Positions 27,201 through 41,700 of a stretch of DNA of 64,000 nucleotides are shown here, in pieces. The position numbers were made by a program, and so were the translations under genes. Below the pieces are notes generated by a model that was given only the letters and a program-made list of their open reading frames with translations, did no database searches and was not told where the DNA came from. The stretch's first letter is position 1. Each line of letters starts with the position of its first letter. Source of the DNA: Diphasiastrum complanatum (taxonomy: Eukaryota > Streptophyta > Lycopodiopsida > Lycopodiales > Lycopodiaceae); assembly GCA_029204225.1 (NCBI GenBank), contig CM055109.1, positions 373,500 through 437,499 on the forward strand. The letters run 5' to 3'.

Positions 27201-29186
27201 TCTTCCATAATTCTGAAGTGTGACAGAAGTATTGAAGTTGCTTGGTATATGACAGGGACAGTGTGAGTGAAAGTCAGTTAAAGCATGTTTTGCAATAAGA
27301 ACACAATTTGAAAGGAAGTTTTATGGGCTTCAATACCCATTTCTTGAACTCAGACACCCAAGGAAGCAACATATATCAGACAATGATCAATACCCTTTCA
27401 TCTGGATGTTTGGCCAAGAAGCTTTGCAAGAAAGCAATGGTCAAAAATGTCTTTCCAGTGCATGGAGATGGTAGGAGTGGTTCTGATGCCAGTACGTGTT
27501 CCCGGATTTTACCACATCATCAATTGCTCCGTCTTGGACTCCACGTCAAACTTTTCTGGTGAGCCTCCAGAGACAGCACCCACTGGTTTCTGATCCACTG
27601 ATCAAAAACCAGCTGGTGTTTTCTCTGAAGGCTCACCAAAAACGTTTGGCGTGGTAAAATCCGGGAGTATGTGGAGGCGACACAACCACTCTTTTCGTCT
27701 GCATGCCCTAGACGGACCTTTTTGGCCATTGCTTTCTTGCAAGGCTTCCTGGCAAAATATCCACCCAGAAAGGGTACTGAACATTGCCTGATATTTACTG
27801 CTTCGTTGGGTGTCTAAGTTCAGGAAATGGGCAGTGAAGCCAAAACCTAAATCATAAAACAGTATAAAGCCAACATAACTGCCTTTCAAACTTTGTACAG
27901 ATTGAAAAACCTGCTCTAATTGGCTTTCATTTACACCATCCCCGTCGGTAACCAAGCATCTTCAGTACGTCTGAAGAGATCGAACTTTCTTCCTGGCTAA
28001 CTGAAGGCTTGTACTCTTCATCACCAGAAGAATCTTGCTCAACAGTGTATTTGATGTCCTTCTTTTCGCCGTTTGTTTGCTAGCCCTTGGCCCTAAAGCA
28101 TACGATAGGTCCACACTTTTGCGCGTTTTGATGGGCTTGTGTGGTGTGCATCCTCAATTCCATGGCTTGATGAAAACAACTGTGGAAAAACTATTGTTCA
28201 CAATTTTGAACTCCAGAAGTTAATGGACACCAGAAGAGTGAATGGTCAGCAGAACTATGCCATTCACTACAGGGGACCACATGACCGACCATCCTGCAAG
28301 AGGTATAGCTACCTCTGTCAGCACAGGCCTACACAGTACTTTGTCTTATATGATGTGATCAGTTTCCCCCCGGATGAACTTCAACGGCTTACTAATTACT
28401 TATGCAAAACTGTCTCATTCACTACAGGGAACCACGAGACCTACACAGTACTATGTCTTATATGATGTGATCGGTTTCCCCCCACATGAACTTCAACAGC
28501 TTACTAATTACTTATGCAAAATTGTTTCATTCACTACAAGGAACCATGAGACCTACACAATACTCTGTCCTATATGATGTGATCGGTTTCCCCCCGGATG
28601 AACTTCAACAGCTTACTAATTACTTATGCAAAATTGTTTCATTCACTACAGGGAACCATGAGACGAAACGGACGACACCTGAAACGGATCCCGTTTGGAG
28701 AAACGGGACCGTTGGATGGAGAGCTGCAAAACTAGTCCATTTCGACTGACCTAATTGCGTTTTTGTCCCATCGAACGGCCATTTTGACCGGACGATACCC
28801 GAATCGAGCCAGGCTCGGTCCCTTGGGTTCGTACCCACTTCACGAACCAGTGGACTGTATTCCAGGACCATTAATACATTCTACGCAGGTTTAAGTGTAT
28901 GCTACACAAGTGCAGCTTTGATGTTGAATCTGCACATACCTGTGGTGCAATGCCTACGACACAATGAGGACGTGGGATGGGGTTGATGATGTTTATGGAT
29001 GTGGTTATGATGATTATGGTTGTGGCTTGTTTTGATGGTTATGGCTGTGGGGTTGTGGGTTTATGATGATTTGTTAGGGTTTATGGTGTTATGTTGAATG
29101 TGCCATTTGTTTGGGGGTCGGTTTTAGCGTGTTATGTTAAATGGTTGAACATGATGCATATGTTCTGAGAGAGATGCAGATGTGCT

Positions 29187-29221
<35 letters not shown>

Positions 29222-32200
29222 AACCATTTCTGACTAACCATTCGAATTTCACAGAGCTAACCTTGTAAGCAACCACGATAAATTAGCCATGACACTAATA
29301 GACTGTAAAAAAATATACACATCTCATCTGATGCCACTGTACATGATGCTAAAATGTGTATCAGTATCTACAAGTCTGTGCTAAAAAAATCATCCCTCTA
29401 TGTGCCAGATGCATCTGCAAGGGTGTCAAATACAAAGTCTGGCTGGGAGTCTGGGGGCATTTGGGACTCCTCTAAGTTTGGGCCAACGCCTGCCAAGAGA
29501 CGACTAGAAAAATCATCAGGGCGTCCCCTCTTGGCTGGCCTGCCTCTGGGTCTGCCGGAAGGAACCCTTTGTGGTACACTCCTTCCTGGGGGTCTCCCTC
29601 TGCCACGGGGGGGTCTTTGGGAAGAACTGCCTGCCTATGATGCTCTGAGTCGTCTCTGCGCTATCTGTCTCTGGGCAGCAGCCTCTGTCTCCTTCGCAAA
29701 CTCTGACCAGCCATCATCTGAAAGGGTGCGTGATGCGAGAGTACTGAGTGGGGCACGTGGACCATCCCCTGCAAGGTCGACCGTCTCGTCTGAATCATAT
29801 GTGGGCTCATCATCAGAGGAGGGCAATGGAACGTCAGTAGGTAGGGGGGGTGGTCTCATCGGCATCGGCATCATCCTCGGGATCACCCCGCAGAGCACGC
29901 CGAGCGGCATCGTCTGGATCAACCTGTGGCTCTGCCTCATGATCGGCCAACCAGGCACTCATCGGGATTGACCTGCACAAGTCAATCATTCGTGAGAATA
30001 GCCAAAGCAACCGTGAGGGCATTAAACTGAATGTCTTAAACTAATACGAAAGCAAACGATAGAGCATAGACATATACCTGCAAGAGTAGGGCGCGTGCGC
30101 CTCCTGCCCTCATGCTCTCCGTGATGCGTCGAACCACCCTGGTGTTGGTGTTGCAGTACACCAAGCCATTGCATCGCTCCGTCGTCGAACGGTTCCGCTG
30201 TTCATGTGAACAAGGCTGAACGCTGGATGTATGCGAACCAGTCCGCACGCAACTCTGCATCGTCGTACTGCCTCTCACTCTGAAACAGCAGATGCAGTAT
30301 GTGGGCCACACTGTGAATGGGCCGGTGAAACTTATCCCATCGTCACTGCCACAAGCTCCTGATAGGCTCCAACCTGTGGACCAAACCACGTGGAGGCAAC
30401 AGTTACATACCATCGTGTTGCGGCAGCAAGACGAAACAGAGTGCAAAATGGAAGTAAGGATGGTGAGACGGAAAAAAGTTATACTTGGCAGGGTCCAGCT
30501 CAGAACGCTGGAGAGACTCGCCTATGCGGTCCATGAACTCGTAAATGAGGCCCATCGTGCACCCCTTGCGATCAGCGAGCCTCAAAACCGAGTAGATGGG
30601 GCGCATGACGTCCATCAGCTGCTGCATATCCACCCAGAAAGGCTCCATGAAGAGGATGTCGTGGAAGGCCAAGCCCTCTGGGGTCGTGGACAGGTCCATG
30701 GTGGTGAACTCTGCCGAAGTAGCCATGTGCCGCAAATTACCCTTGAGCTTATGTAGCTGCTCAAGCATGATGAACTGGTAGGCGAAGCGGGTGCGAGCGG
30801 GCTTCTTCAAGTCGAGCCTGCATTGACAAACTGAATGAGAGGCATACATGAAACGAGCAAAAAAAAAGAAGCATCTTGAACGAGCCAAAAAATAAATACC
30901 ATATTACCTGCTGAATGTGCGGAAAAGGGCAGTCATGCAGCGCTTGCGTGTGACGAAGTCCAAAACCGCAAGTTCCCTCGTGAGAATCTCATTGACCCAA
31001 GGCAAGCGCCCGATGGAATGCAGGAGGAGGTCCAGTGAGTGTGCAGCACATGGAGTCCGCACAATGGAGGGGTACTCTGCCATAAGAAGCTCCCCCATAC
31101 CGCGTTAGTTGGACGCATTGTCCGTCACAACCTTTCGCGGTACGTTCACACGATCAGTTCACAACTTGGAAACACATTGCAATCAATCGAAAACCACACA
31201 AAACTTTTGTATCAACATTAAGCAGTAAATGACCAAGCAACTAATGAAAAAAAATTGTACCTGGACAACGCGCTGTGGCCTGACCTCCTCTATCGCTGCA
31301 CGGATGATGTCGTACATGTTCTCGGCCGAGTGCACTCTCCCTGCCTCGGAGGCGTCGATGCTACGCAGGAACATGGAACCGTAACAACTAGAAACAATCA
31401 CGTTGATGAGTGGACGTCTACGACGATCAGTCCACCCATCAGCCATGATGGAACAACCATATCTATCCCAAGCCTCCTGCAGTGTGTCCAGTCTCTCTCT
31501 GACTGATGCAACCCAATCCTGGAGCAAAGGGCCGCGTAGTGCGTCGGCTGTGGGTGGTGTGTAGCCGGGCCCGCAGACTGCAACTTTCGAGATAGCCTGT
31601 CGAAAGATGCGGGATGATGCCATGATAAAGGGGAGGTTCAGGTCATAGAACATCAGTGCTATGGTCCTGGTGGCCTCTCTGTGTTGCCCCTCTCTGAAAG
31701 ATCCCGGCATGGACATCTGTCTGGTGCCTCGGGATGTGGATGGCTGGGAGGATGTGGATGGACAATGCGGATCTGGAGGTGGTGGCATAGGTGCAGGTGC
31801 GGAAGTGGAGGATGAGGACGGGCCGTGCAGATCTGACGGTGATGGCAGAGGCGTAGGTGCAGCAATGGAGGCTGTGGATCCATGGGGAGTACTGGCAGAG
31901 GGGGTACGGGTGGCTGTGGCGGAAGCGGAGGCAGAGGCGGTGGCGGGTGTGGAGGCGGAGGCGGTGGCGGGTGCGGATGCAGCGTCTGTAGTGGGTCCGG
32001 ATGCGACGGTGGGGGCGGTGGCGTTGGGTGTGCCAGTGGCAGGGGCGGTGGCAATGGGTGCACCAGTGGAAATAGAGTCCGCGGTCATCTGTGGAAGGCT
32101 TGTCGGGCTCAGCAACTGGCTCAGAATATGCCTCGAGAATGCGAGCCCTCTCCGCAGCGGGGATGACCATACAAACGCCGATCCCGTAGCGTCCCCCCCG

Positions 32201-32336
32201 TGGGTCGGACTCGCAACCCCCCAGATGTACTCGAACCCGAGAGGCGTTCCCTGTGAACTGCTTTCGACAAAAAGGGCAACGCCACTTTTTGTCGGGCAAC
32301 ACCTCCACCTCAACCCAAATGGGACGAGTGGCCATA

Positions 32337-32397
<61 letters not shown>

Positions 32398-32695
32398 GAA
32401 GCACGCAAATCTAATATCTCTCTCTCACCCTAAACCCTAAACCCCAAACCCAAGCACCCTAAACCCTAAAACCTAAACTCACACACACACACCATGTCTC
32501 GTACACGCGCGCACACACACAAATCCTCTCTCTCTGTCCCTCACACTCTCTGTCTCTTCCTCTCTCTCTCTCACACACACAAATCACCACACACACACAC
32601 ATCTGTATGCACACAAATCAACAATATCCACACACACACACACACACATAAATTACCACACACACACAATCATCACACACACACACAAACACCAT

Positions 32696-32767
<72 letters not shown>

Positions 32768-35700
32768 CTCCCTCACTCACTCTCTCTCTCTCCCTCTCCC
32801 GCCCTCTTTCTCTCCTCTCGGGCTTCTGCGGAACAGTCTGCAGTGCCCGCACCTTTTGTTTTTTTTTTTTTTTTTTTTTTAAAATGCGTCCGGGGCCCAG
32901 ACGCGTCCGCGTCCGGACGCTGGACGCGTCCAGCCAAAAAAAATTAAGAAAAAAGGGACGCGTCCGACCCCACGTCCGGGGGTCGGACGCATCCGGGTCC
33001 GGGCGGACGCGGACGCGGGCATTCCGGCCCAGACCTTCATGTCTGAAATTTTGAAGATATACTTTGTGGTAAGGAATATGCATTGTTTTAGCCCAATTAA
33101 TTCTTATAGAGTACAGAATACAATGACAAGAAATCTGGAATACATCACCCAGAATATATGGATGACTTATCATTGGACATGCTTTTCAAATTTTCACTTA
33201 CCCACAACAAGCAATGAAAAGGTGGAAAGCCTACATCAGGTATTGCTGAAAACCCAATTAGCTATAACTATTCACAACAATTTGACATCATTCTTTTCAA
33301 GCATATAATTTTCTTTCTATCCAGTGCAATTTAGCAGCTTGGAGACTTTTTATTTTGTGAATTCAAAAGATTGTTTTCAGCAGGTGATGTTTGAGTACTC
33401 ACCAACCCACCCAGGGTGCTTCTGCATAATGCAGGCAAATGCTGTTGACTGCTCCAGTACGTAAAAATCAATCATGGATGTGTGGTTGGCCACAAAAACC
33501 TGCAACATGGATTTTAAATATTAACTTGATTAAGAATGAAAACTATAGAAAATATCGCACCCAAAAACTTTTCAAGTTTTTTTACCCCAAGACTGCAAAT
33601 GATGACAGCATAAGGACCTGTTTTTGGCGAGGGCTGGGTCGTGGTCCGTGGTACTTTATAACTGCAGTCCATGAAGCCACAAAAGATCCAAACAGAAACA
33701 CCACCAAATCTCTCTGATGAAAAGGTCAAAAGGTGCACGTTAGCATAAAGCAGTGCATGACGGGTAGATTCCCAAGGGATTGTTGATTAACTCCATCTGA
33801 TATTATATTGCTTTTCCAAGTTCCAAGTCATGCAGTGTAGATTACTTTCTGGATGAGTTTTAAACATCTAAAATCATACATTTCTTGGAGGCATCTGTTG
33901 ATCAGGGGTCGAGAATTCACCTCCAGCTTTCGGCGCAACTTATGATCTTGCATACAATAGTGAACAGGGAAGAAACAAGTCAGAAACACAATCCATCCTG
34001 CCGTAAGAAGCAATACCCTGCACATCAATAAAATTGGTTATTGGTTGAGGTGTTTAACTTTTGGGTATGAACTAGGTGCCTCAACAGCAATTAGCTTTGC
34101 AAATGCTCACAGATGCAGTGCTTAATGGGCATTCGACATTATATATTTGACCATTTGTTATCTTGTATGTGCATGTGCACACACTGCAATCAGTAAAGCA
34201 CTAGCTCTCACCACCCAGGTGCAAACATCACAATGACCTATGATACCATATGAAGCACAAAGAAAAAAGGGCATAAGTAGTGGCTATTGTGCAAGACAAT
34301 AGAGGACAATTCACACAGCCATTACTACAGACTAGCAAGTCCTCTATGACCATCCACGGCCACAAATGCCCAAATGCCTTCCAACCCTTGATTCTCCTAG
34401 TGATTTCTTTCAAAAGAATTATTGTATTTACTATTTATAGTATGGCTATTCTTGCTCCAAGTGGCCACCTTTTTTGAAGTCTCTAACAAAAAGTTGTTCC
34501 CTCTTTTAGACATGATTTATGGCCTTATCATCAAGCTTCCTAGGCCCATTAGGCTACACCTAATTGAGCAGTAGTCGACACTCAGAATTAGGGACTTTCA
34601 GTCTCCAAGCTTTAACCATTCTAGGTCAATTTCCCCAAAATCGATTGTTTTGGCCTATTAGCCCCAAGGGTCTATCTATTTTCTTCCACTTCACCCATAA
34701 ATATTCTTCCACTTCCACCTCTTTTCTATTGAATATCATCGTGCTTTGTCAGAACACTCCCTCTATTCCTGTAGGTAATTGTCACTCTCCTTTGAATTCA
34801 GAGTTTGAAATGGAAAAAACTTAGCCTGGTTTATTGGTGGCTATCAAAGTGACCAATGATGAAAGGTTATAGTAAAGCATCATATGGTAACGTTGTCCAT
34901 TTGATTCATATTAATCAGGAAGTTTGTTTGAGGAAATTGAGAAAGCAACATGTTTCCCAATTACATGTTATGTGTCAGCCATGGTGAAAGCTTGATCCTT
35001 CTGTCGATGCTTTGTTATAGTACAATCAAAATTTAAAAAATCTTCCTCGCTATTTGTAAAATAGATCACAACATGGTATCAAAGCACTTTTCAGGGAGTA
35101 TTTGGATGCTTTAACCACCAACATTGCTTTGAACGATCTCTCATCAATAGCCTATTAAGAGGCTATACCTTCATCAACACCATTGGTTGAATCAAATCCA
35201 TTGCTACAAATGCCTTTTTAGCATGAGATTGGAGCAATATCTATCGTGTGCACACAACTACAACATGGAGGTGCAAATTTTGTAGGGTGCAAGCACAAGA
35301 GCAATATTGCAAAAACAAATCAAATTCCTGATCGTACACCATTCACCCCAACAACTTCCAACAGGGGGCTCAAAGTTAATGTCACTTAGTTATTTGTCAT
35401 CCACAACAATTACTCAAGGTACATATAGTTCAAATCATCAAAAGACAAGATCTTTAATTTGCATGGGAAGCATTAACATAAGGCACCACACACATGAATT
35501 CTCAAAACTCAAAAACCCACAGTAATTCTATTTCACACTTGAACATTGTGATACGCGCCTCACTGAGTGCTATGTTCAGGATATATCGCTATATGTCTCT
35601 GATCAATACATATATTATGTTGTATAAGATTACAAGATTGATTAGCTAAGTTTAAGCTAAGCATCCGTTTAAGTACGTTTTTGTTGACGTTGCGTGGCGG

Positions 35701-38700
35701 CAGTGTATCGTGGTACTTTGAAAAACTTCACGCCCAAGCCGATAGTTCGTCCTCACCCTGGAGTGTCGGCCTAACCCGAAGTGTCGGCCTTCTGAGTATG
35801 TGGCAAAAAAGCCGAGAAAGCCGAAGGTTGGCTGAAAAAAAATCTTGGGTCATTTTAGACCTACTGACTAGTTAAAATATGCAACAATCTTAAAGACAAG
35901 GAAAAATACTAAGGCTTTAAAGTAGAAAATTAGTGTTTCTTCAGCTCCCTCTTAAAGCGTGTATTTTTCTAACTCCCAAGCTAGCTCTCTGCCTTTCGAA
36001 CATCACCTTATCCAATGCCTTTGTAAATATATCAGCTACCATCTGCTTTGTCGGTATGAAGACGGTCTCCAACTCATCCTTCTCAACCAAATCCCGGATC
36101 ACGTGATACTTGATGGCGATGTGCTTCGTTTTCGAATGAAACACAAGGTCTTTTGTCAAATGAATAGCAGAGGTGTTGTCCATGTGCAGGATCAACAGTG
36201 TCCACTCATTGGCCATTTTGGCTGCAGCAACATATTCTGCCTCACAGGAGGATTGGGCAGTTATTGTCTACTTTCTGCTGACCCAGATAACAGCAGCATC
36301 GGCTGCTATGGTGCATCCTCCTGAGACGCTTTTACTATCATCTTTCAGGGATGCCCAACTTGCATCACTGTAGGATTCAATCTTGAATCCTGCATCTCGA
36401 CAATAGCACAGGCTGTAGTCCTTCGTGTTCTCAGATATTGCAAGATCCTCTTGGCAATCTTCCAATGTGTTGGACCTAGATTGATATTGAATTGGCTCAG
36501 TCTGAACACTACGTAAGCAATGTCTGGCCGCGTGTTGTTTGCCAAGTACATCACCACTGCCTAGCGGACTGTTTCAGTCCATAGATGCTTCTATGCATTC
36601 TGTAGGCATAGTCAGCAAGTGACTTGCAGGTAAAACCTGGTGTTGGTCCATGTAGTTTGTGGTTCACTGTTGAATCCACAAAATCCTTCTTGAGCAGAAG
36701 ATGAGCTGTCAGGTATATATCTGACTGGTGCTCTTCTTTGTCTTGCAGATCTCCTTGGAAATAATACAGGCTCAACAACTGCTTTGCCTTTGTCTTGCCT
36801 GCTGATAGCTGGACCTCGATGTATCGCCGGTGTAATGGGTACTCCCGATATGTCAGTCTGCTCGTCGTCCGAACTATCGTTCAGTTCAACTGGAATTTGA
36901 GTATCTTCAGCTGGATGATGCTCAGGGTCCTCTCCCTCTGTCGATGTGGGTAGGTCGTAGTACTATCTGCTGAGAACTTCATAGCTGATTGTATCTTCTT
37001 CAGCCATTGTTCTTGTCTCGTCAAATCTGACATCTCTGACAGTCTTTACTTCATTGGTTTCAGGCATGTATACTCTGTAGTATGCAGAGTGTATATCATA
37101 GCCAACCAAGAATCCTTGCTCCACCTTTTCGTCTAGCTTCTTCCTCTTCTTGTCTGGTATGTGTGCGTATGCTACACATCCGAAGATCCAAATATGAGCT
37201 AGATTGGGCTTGCTTCTCCACCATACCTCATGTGGGGTAGTGTGAGCAACGCTTGATTTGCCTGTCCTGTTCTGTAGGTAGGCGGCTGTAGCTACTGCCT
37301 CAGCCCATAGTGATCTTGATGCCTTCAAGTAGGCCATCATAGATCTTGCAGCTTCCATGAGAGTTCTGTTCTTCCTCTCCGCTACACCATTATGTTGTGG
37401 TGTGTAGGCTGTTGTCTTCCTGTGGAGAATGCCTCGACTTTTACAAAAGTCGGTAAATCGGTTGGAGATGTATTCTCCTCCCCTGTCAATCCTGAACTGC
37501 TTGATTTTATTTTCGGTCCACTTCTCAGCCCAGTTTACATATTCCGTAAACTTATCAAGAGCTTCAGATTTGTTGTGGATGAAGTAGACAACGACAAACT
37601 TACTGTAATCACCAATAAAGGTGATATAATATCTTGATCCCCCGACAAATAGTACATTAAAGGGTCCGCATATGTCTGAGTGTATCAGCTCCAGAAGTTC
37701 CGTCGCTCTGAAGGAATCCTTCGTGAAAGGTGTACGTCACATCTTTCCTTTGTTACATGCGTCACAGGGTGTCAGGCTTGCGTCCTTGAAGTTCACTCCT
37801 ATGAATGCGTTATACTAACTTGCTTTGTATAGCGCCAGTGGGTTCATGTGGCATAGTCTCTTGTGCCACAGAACATCTGTAGACTCACGAACTTGATGAG
37901 CCTGCTCTGTCGGTAGGCGTACCTTCAGGTGATACAAGTTTCCTCTTCGTCTGCCTTGTGTGATGAGTGTACTGGAGTTGGCATCATCACATTGCATGTC
38001 TGATCTGTGAATGTCACATGCATGCCTGCATCTGATATTGTAGCAACTGATAGCAGATCTTTCTGCAGTGTCGGCACATACAGGACGTCATCCAGTCTTC
38101 TGTCTCTGCCATTGGTGCTTAGCCAAAGTGCTCCAGTGCCGCTTAATTCATGTCGCGATCCATCTCCTAGAACGATATATTTGGAGGAGTCGGTTGGTCA
38201 AAAGTCGGCGATCATCTGCCTTGTCGTCACAAAGTGTGACGTGGCTCCTAAGTCAAGAACTATGTCTTGAACATCGGATGTGGATGTTGCACATATATCA
38301 GTGCACAGGTAAGCAGTAGGATTTCTGCTAGCTCGGTCTTCAGCCATCTTTGAGGATTCAAGCTCCTCCACGTATGATGTGCTGTTTGTGCTCTCCTTCC
38401 CGCTCTGCATCTTCTTCTTCCTTGGATTGTCGTGGCAATCCACGACTGCATGACCTTTCTTATGACAATGTATACACTCAATCTTTGGATTCAACCAGCA
38501 TTTATCCACTGTGTGGCCGTCACGTCTGCATCTCTCCAACGTCTTCTTGTCGTTGCCTTGCTGCCTATTCCTTCCTTTCGATCTGCTTTCTTGGGTTCCC
38601 TGCTTCTGCTGGTTTTGATCTGTTCTCTTTGTCGACTCCCTCTTAGGTTGAGCCTTCTTGTTCGACTGGTCTTTGTTGCTGTAGAGAGCTTGATTAGACC

Positions 38701-41700
38701 GTTCTTGTCGTCGTAGTGCTCTCTGGCTTCAACTTCTTCTTTGATGTCAATGACTGCCTTGCCGAAGGTCATTGTAGGATATTTAGCCAGCAATGTCCGG
38801 GTTGTCTGAAACAATCGTGGTAAGGAGTGAAGTAGGTAACTGAGCTACTTCTCCTGTGAGACTGCATGTTCTACCCCAGCGTTGTGTAGCGATAGGAAGA
38901 GGTTCTTCATCTTCCTAATGAAGCTGGTAAGATCTTTGTCGTCCCATCTTAGATAGGTAAGCTGATCTTCTAGATGCATTATCTGATTTTGAGACTTGGT
39001 CTGAAATCTGCTGATGAGTGTATCCCACATCTCTCTAGCATTAGAGATTGATGCGAGGTCAAGGGTAATGTTGTCTTAGATGGAAGAGGAGATGACAGCT
39101 ACTGCTTTGTCGTTCTTCTCTTTCCACTCCCGAAGATCTTTGCCTATGCTGGCTGGCATCTCTTCGGTGCCATCCACCCACCGCCATAACGCTTCTCCTC
39201 TTAGGATTAGTGATGTCTTCACTTTCCAAGCAAGAAAGTTTGATCCATCTGCTTCAAGTACCGTGCATATCTTTGATTGGATGTGACGAGGCTCTAATTA
39301 AGCCTTATGGCTCTGATACCACTGATGGAATCTACCCGCTAGCTCTGATACCACTGATGGAATCTACCCACTAGGAGAGAGGATTCCGATTAGGCTCAGA
39401 TGGAGTATCTGTCGGATAAGGCTACTGCCTCAACCCGCGATCAGTCATCCTCCGAACAGCAGATAGCTACTGCTAATCTGACTATAAATTTATGAACAGC
39501 AGATAATATCTTGATGACAGCGGAAATATATCTACTGATAAAATTGAGCCATCACAGCATTCACAGATTACACATTGAGCAGAAAAAGATGTACTCGTCT
39601 ATATTATCAAAATCGAGTGTACATGTAAATTCTTTCTTGAGCGCTGTCTATTTCCTAGATCAGCGCGTCGGCATGAGAGAGGTGTTCTCTTCTCACGAAA
39701 GGAACTAGCTACTGCTAGATCTATATTTCTTCCTTGATACGCGCCTCACTAAGTGCTACGTTCAGGAAACTGTATACTCTGTATATATCGCTATATGTCT
39801 ATGATCAATACATATATTATGATGTTTTAGATTACAAGATTCACGCCCAAGCCGATAGTTCGTCCTCACCCTAGAGTGTCGGCCTAACCCGAAGTGTCGG
39901 CCTTCTGAGTATGTGGCGAAAAAGCCGAGAAAGCCGAAGGTTGGCTGAAAGAAAATCTTGGGTCATTTTAGACCTATTGTCTAGTTAAAATATGCAGCAG
40001 TCTGTTACGAGCTCGTAACCAGTGCCGAACCCTAGAGAACACAGATAGGTCAGATACCACAGTCAGGGTCGTGTCCAGCGTACATGACCAACAGGGCAAG
40101 ACAGTGTGAGTAGTGTGCCCCAGCACGGTCCATAGCCATGGCGGGCCTAACACAGCCTAGGGACCCTGTCAGCAGGATAGGGCCCCCAGTTGGGTCCCGA
40201 CGTGCAGTCGGCCACGTCAGTGCCATGTGGCCGACACTTGGCAGTAGCATGCTACCAGTCCTCACACTGGGCTAGGAGGGGCTTACTCTATATCAGGGCG
40301 TAGGCAAGGTTGGGTGGATCAGTGAGTGTTTGCCCTACTGTGGTGTTAGGATCTATTACACTGGTATCAGAGCCATCTCCATCCTAGGGAGTTCAGGACA
40401 GCAGTAGAGAAAGCTATCAGAAGATAGGAAAGATTTCTCAGATTCTCAGAAAAGAATTGAGGAGGAAAATCGCTGTAGGAACAGCTTTCAAATCCTTGAA
40501 ATTTGCTGGGAATTTACAGTTGTTTGAGGCACAATCCCTTGTAGAAGCTCAGCGCTGAAAAATCAGGGATTTACCCTTGATTTTTATGTATCAGTTGTGG
40601 ATTTTTGAGCACATTTTAAATAGAAAACGTGGAGCAGGTCCAGCGCTGCCAAATTGGGTGGAAACTTCGAATTTGGAGTGAAATTTTCTGGAATTTGGAG
40701 CGGATCTGAGACAGAATCGTGGGTGCAGGTCCAGCGCTGAAGGTCTTTGGCAGGAACCACAAGTTTGCAACTGTTTTGGGTCCTAAAACGGGAATTTTGG
40801 AGCAAAAAGTATACACCTCAGACAGTGAGGGAAGGGGCCAAGACGATCAGAAGTTTGTTTCTTTTTCTTGGTACCTTGATCTCTGATTTTTCCGGACAGC
40901 AGATCTGAAAGCAGTGGAGGAAGAGCTGAAAGGGCTTTTCTTGATTCTCTCTGTGGAAGTACAGTTCTCAGAAAGAGCTAAGTTTTCTTTCCCTCCTTGT
41001 ACAGTTGTAAATTAGTCTTTTAGACTTTTTTTCCTTCAGAAGTTAAGGTAGCTCTCTTTCAGTTCCGAAGATGACCACTCCTCAAGGACCTGATCAACCC
41101 CCGGAGAGAGGCTTCGACGAACTTGAAACAGAAGCCTTGGCTTACAAAAAAGGGAAGGAACCCATGGAAGTGGAAGAACAGGAACAGTTCGCCGAAGAAC
41201 TCGACGAACTGGTTACCAAGGAGCAGTTCCTCCAATTGGTAACAGAAGTGGATGAACTGAAGTTGGCATTAGCCAATTTCAAGTCCAGTGTGGACGACTC
41301 GTTCGCTGAACTCAAAAACTTGTTTTTGAGTTCCGCGAAAGGAAGCCTTCCCTCCACTTCTCAGTTATCCCCTTCTCCACTTCCATCAGTTTCGGGTGAG
41401 ACTTTACGGTCTCACCCCAGTGTTTTTAAAGATTTAAAGCCTCCTACTTTTAATGGGGAAGAGAAGGATAGAAATGCAGATATTCTACAAACCTTCCTCA
41501 GCAAATGGAAGAACATTCATGCTCTTAAACAGACCCCTGACCATTTGCAAGCAATTGAGGCCAGTCTTTCTTTAGGGCCTATGGCCTATAAGTGGTGGTT
41601 AAATCTCCAGGAGACTGGGCAGACTCCCCGGTCATGGAAAGCTTTTGAAGAAGCTTTCCTAAGAGAATTTCTACCAGAGAATGAACTTGATAGAGCCTGG

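Larger units (their letters stand above)
25298..33045 (-). mobile_element. Probable 7.7-kb hAT transposon with captured sequence
   Basis: Both ends carry GC-rich repeats of GGACGCG/CGCGTCC (25311-25356 and 32885-33020) that occur nowhere else in the window, and enclose a BED-hAT transposase relic. Candidate 8-bp target duplication is AAAATTTG (25290-25297) and AAATTTTG (33046-33053), which are similar but shifted; terminal repeats are weak, so exact ends are inferred. The interior holds a 1.4-kb inverted repeat, two 112-bp tandem arrays and a 225-bp direct repeat. It lies in GPAT9 intron 6. Confidence 0.6.

Noticed and set aside
28328-28663. CRISPR-like array
   Set aside because: Units are 112-bp head-to-tail repeats without spacers, in plant intron DNA.
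29354-29971. 205-codon plus-strand ORF
   Set aside because: It is the antisense shadow of the acidic C-terminal tail of the hAT transposase.
31661-32440. Gly/Val/Ala-rich 259-codon plus-strand ORF
   Set aside because: It is the antisense of the low-complexity linker of the hAT transposase.
39309-39353. tRNA genes at TGGTATCAGAGC sites
   Set aside because: These are primer binding sites beside LTR ends; no cloverleaf surrounds them.
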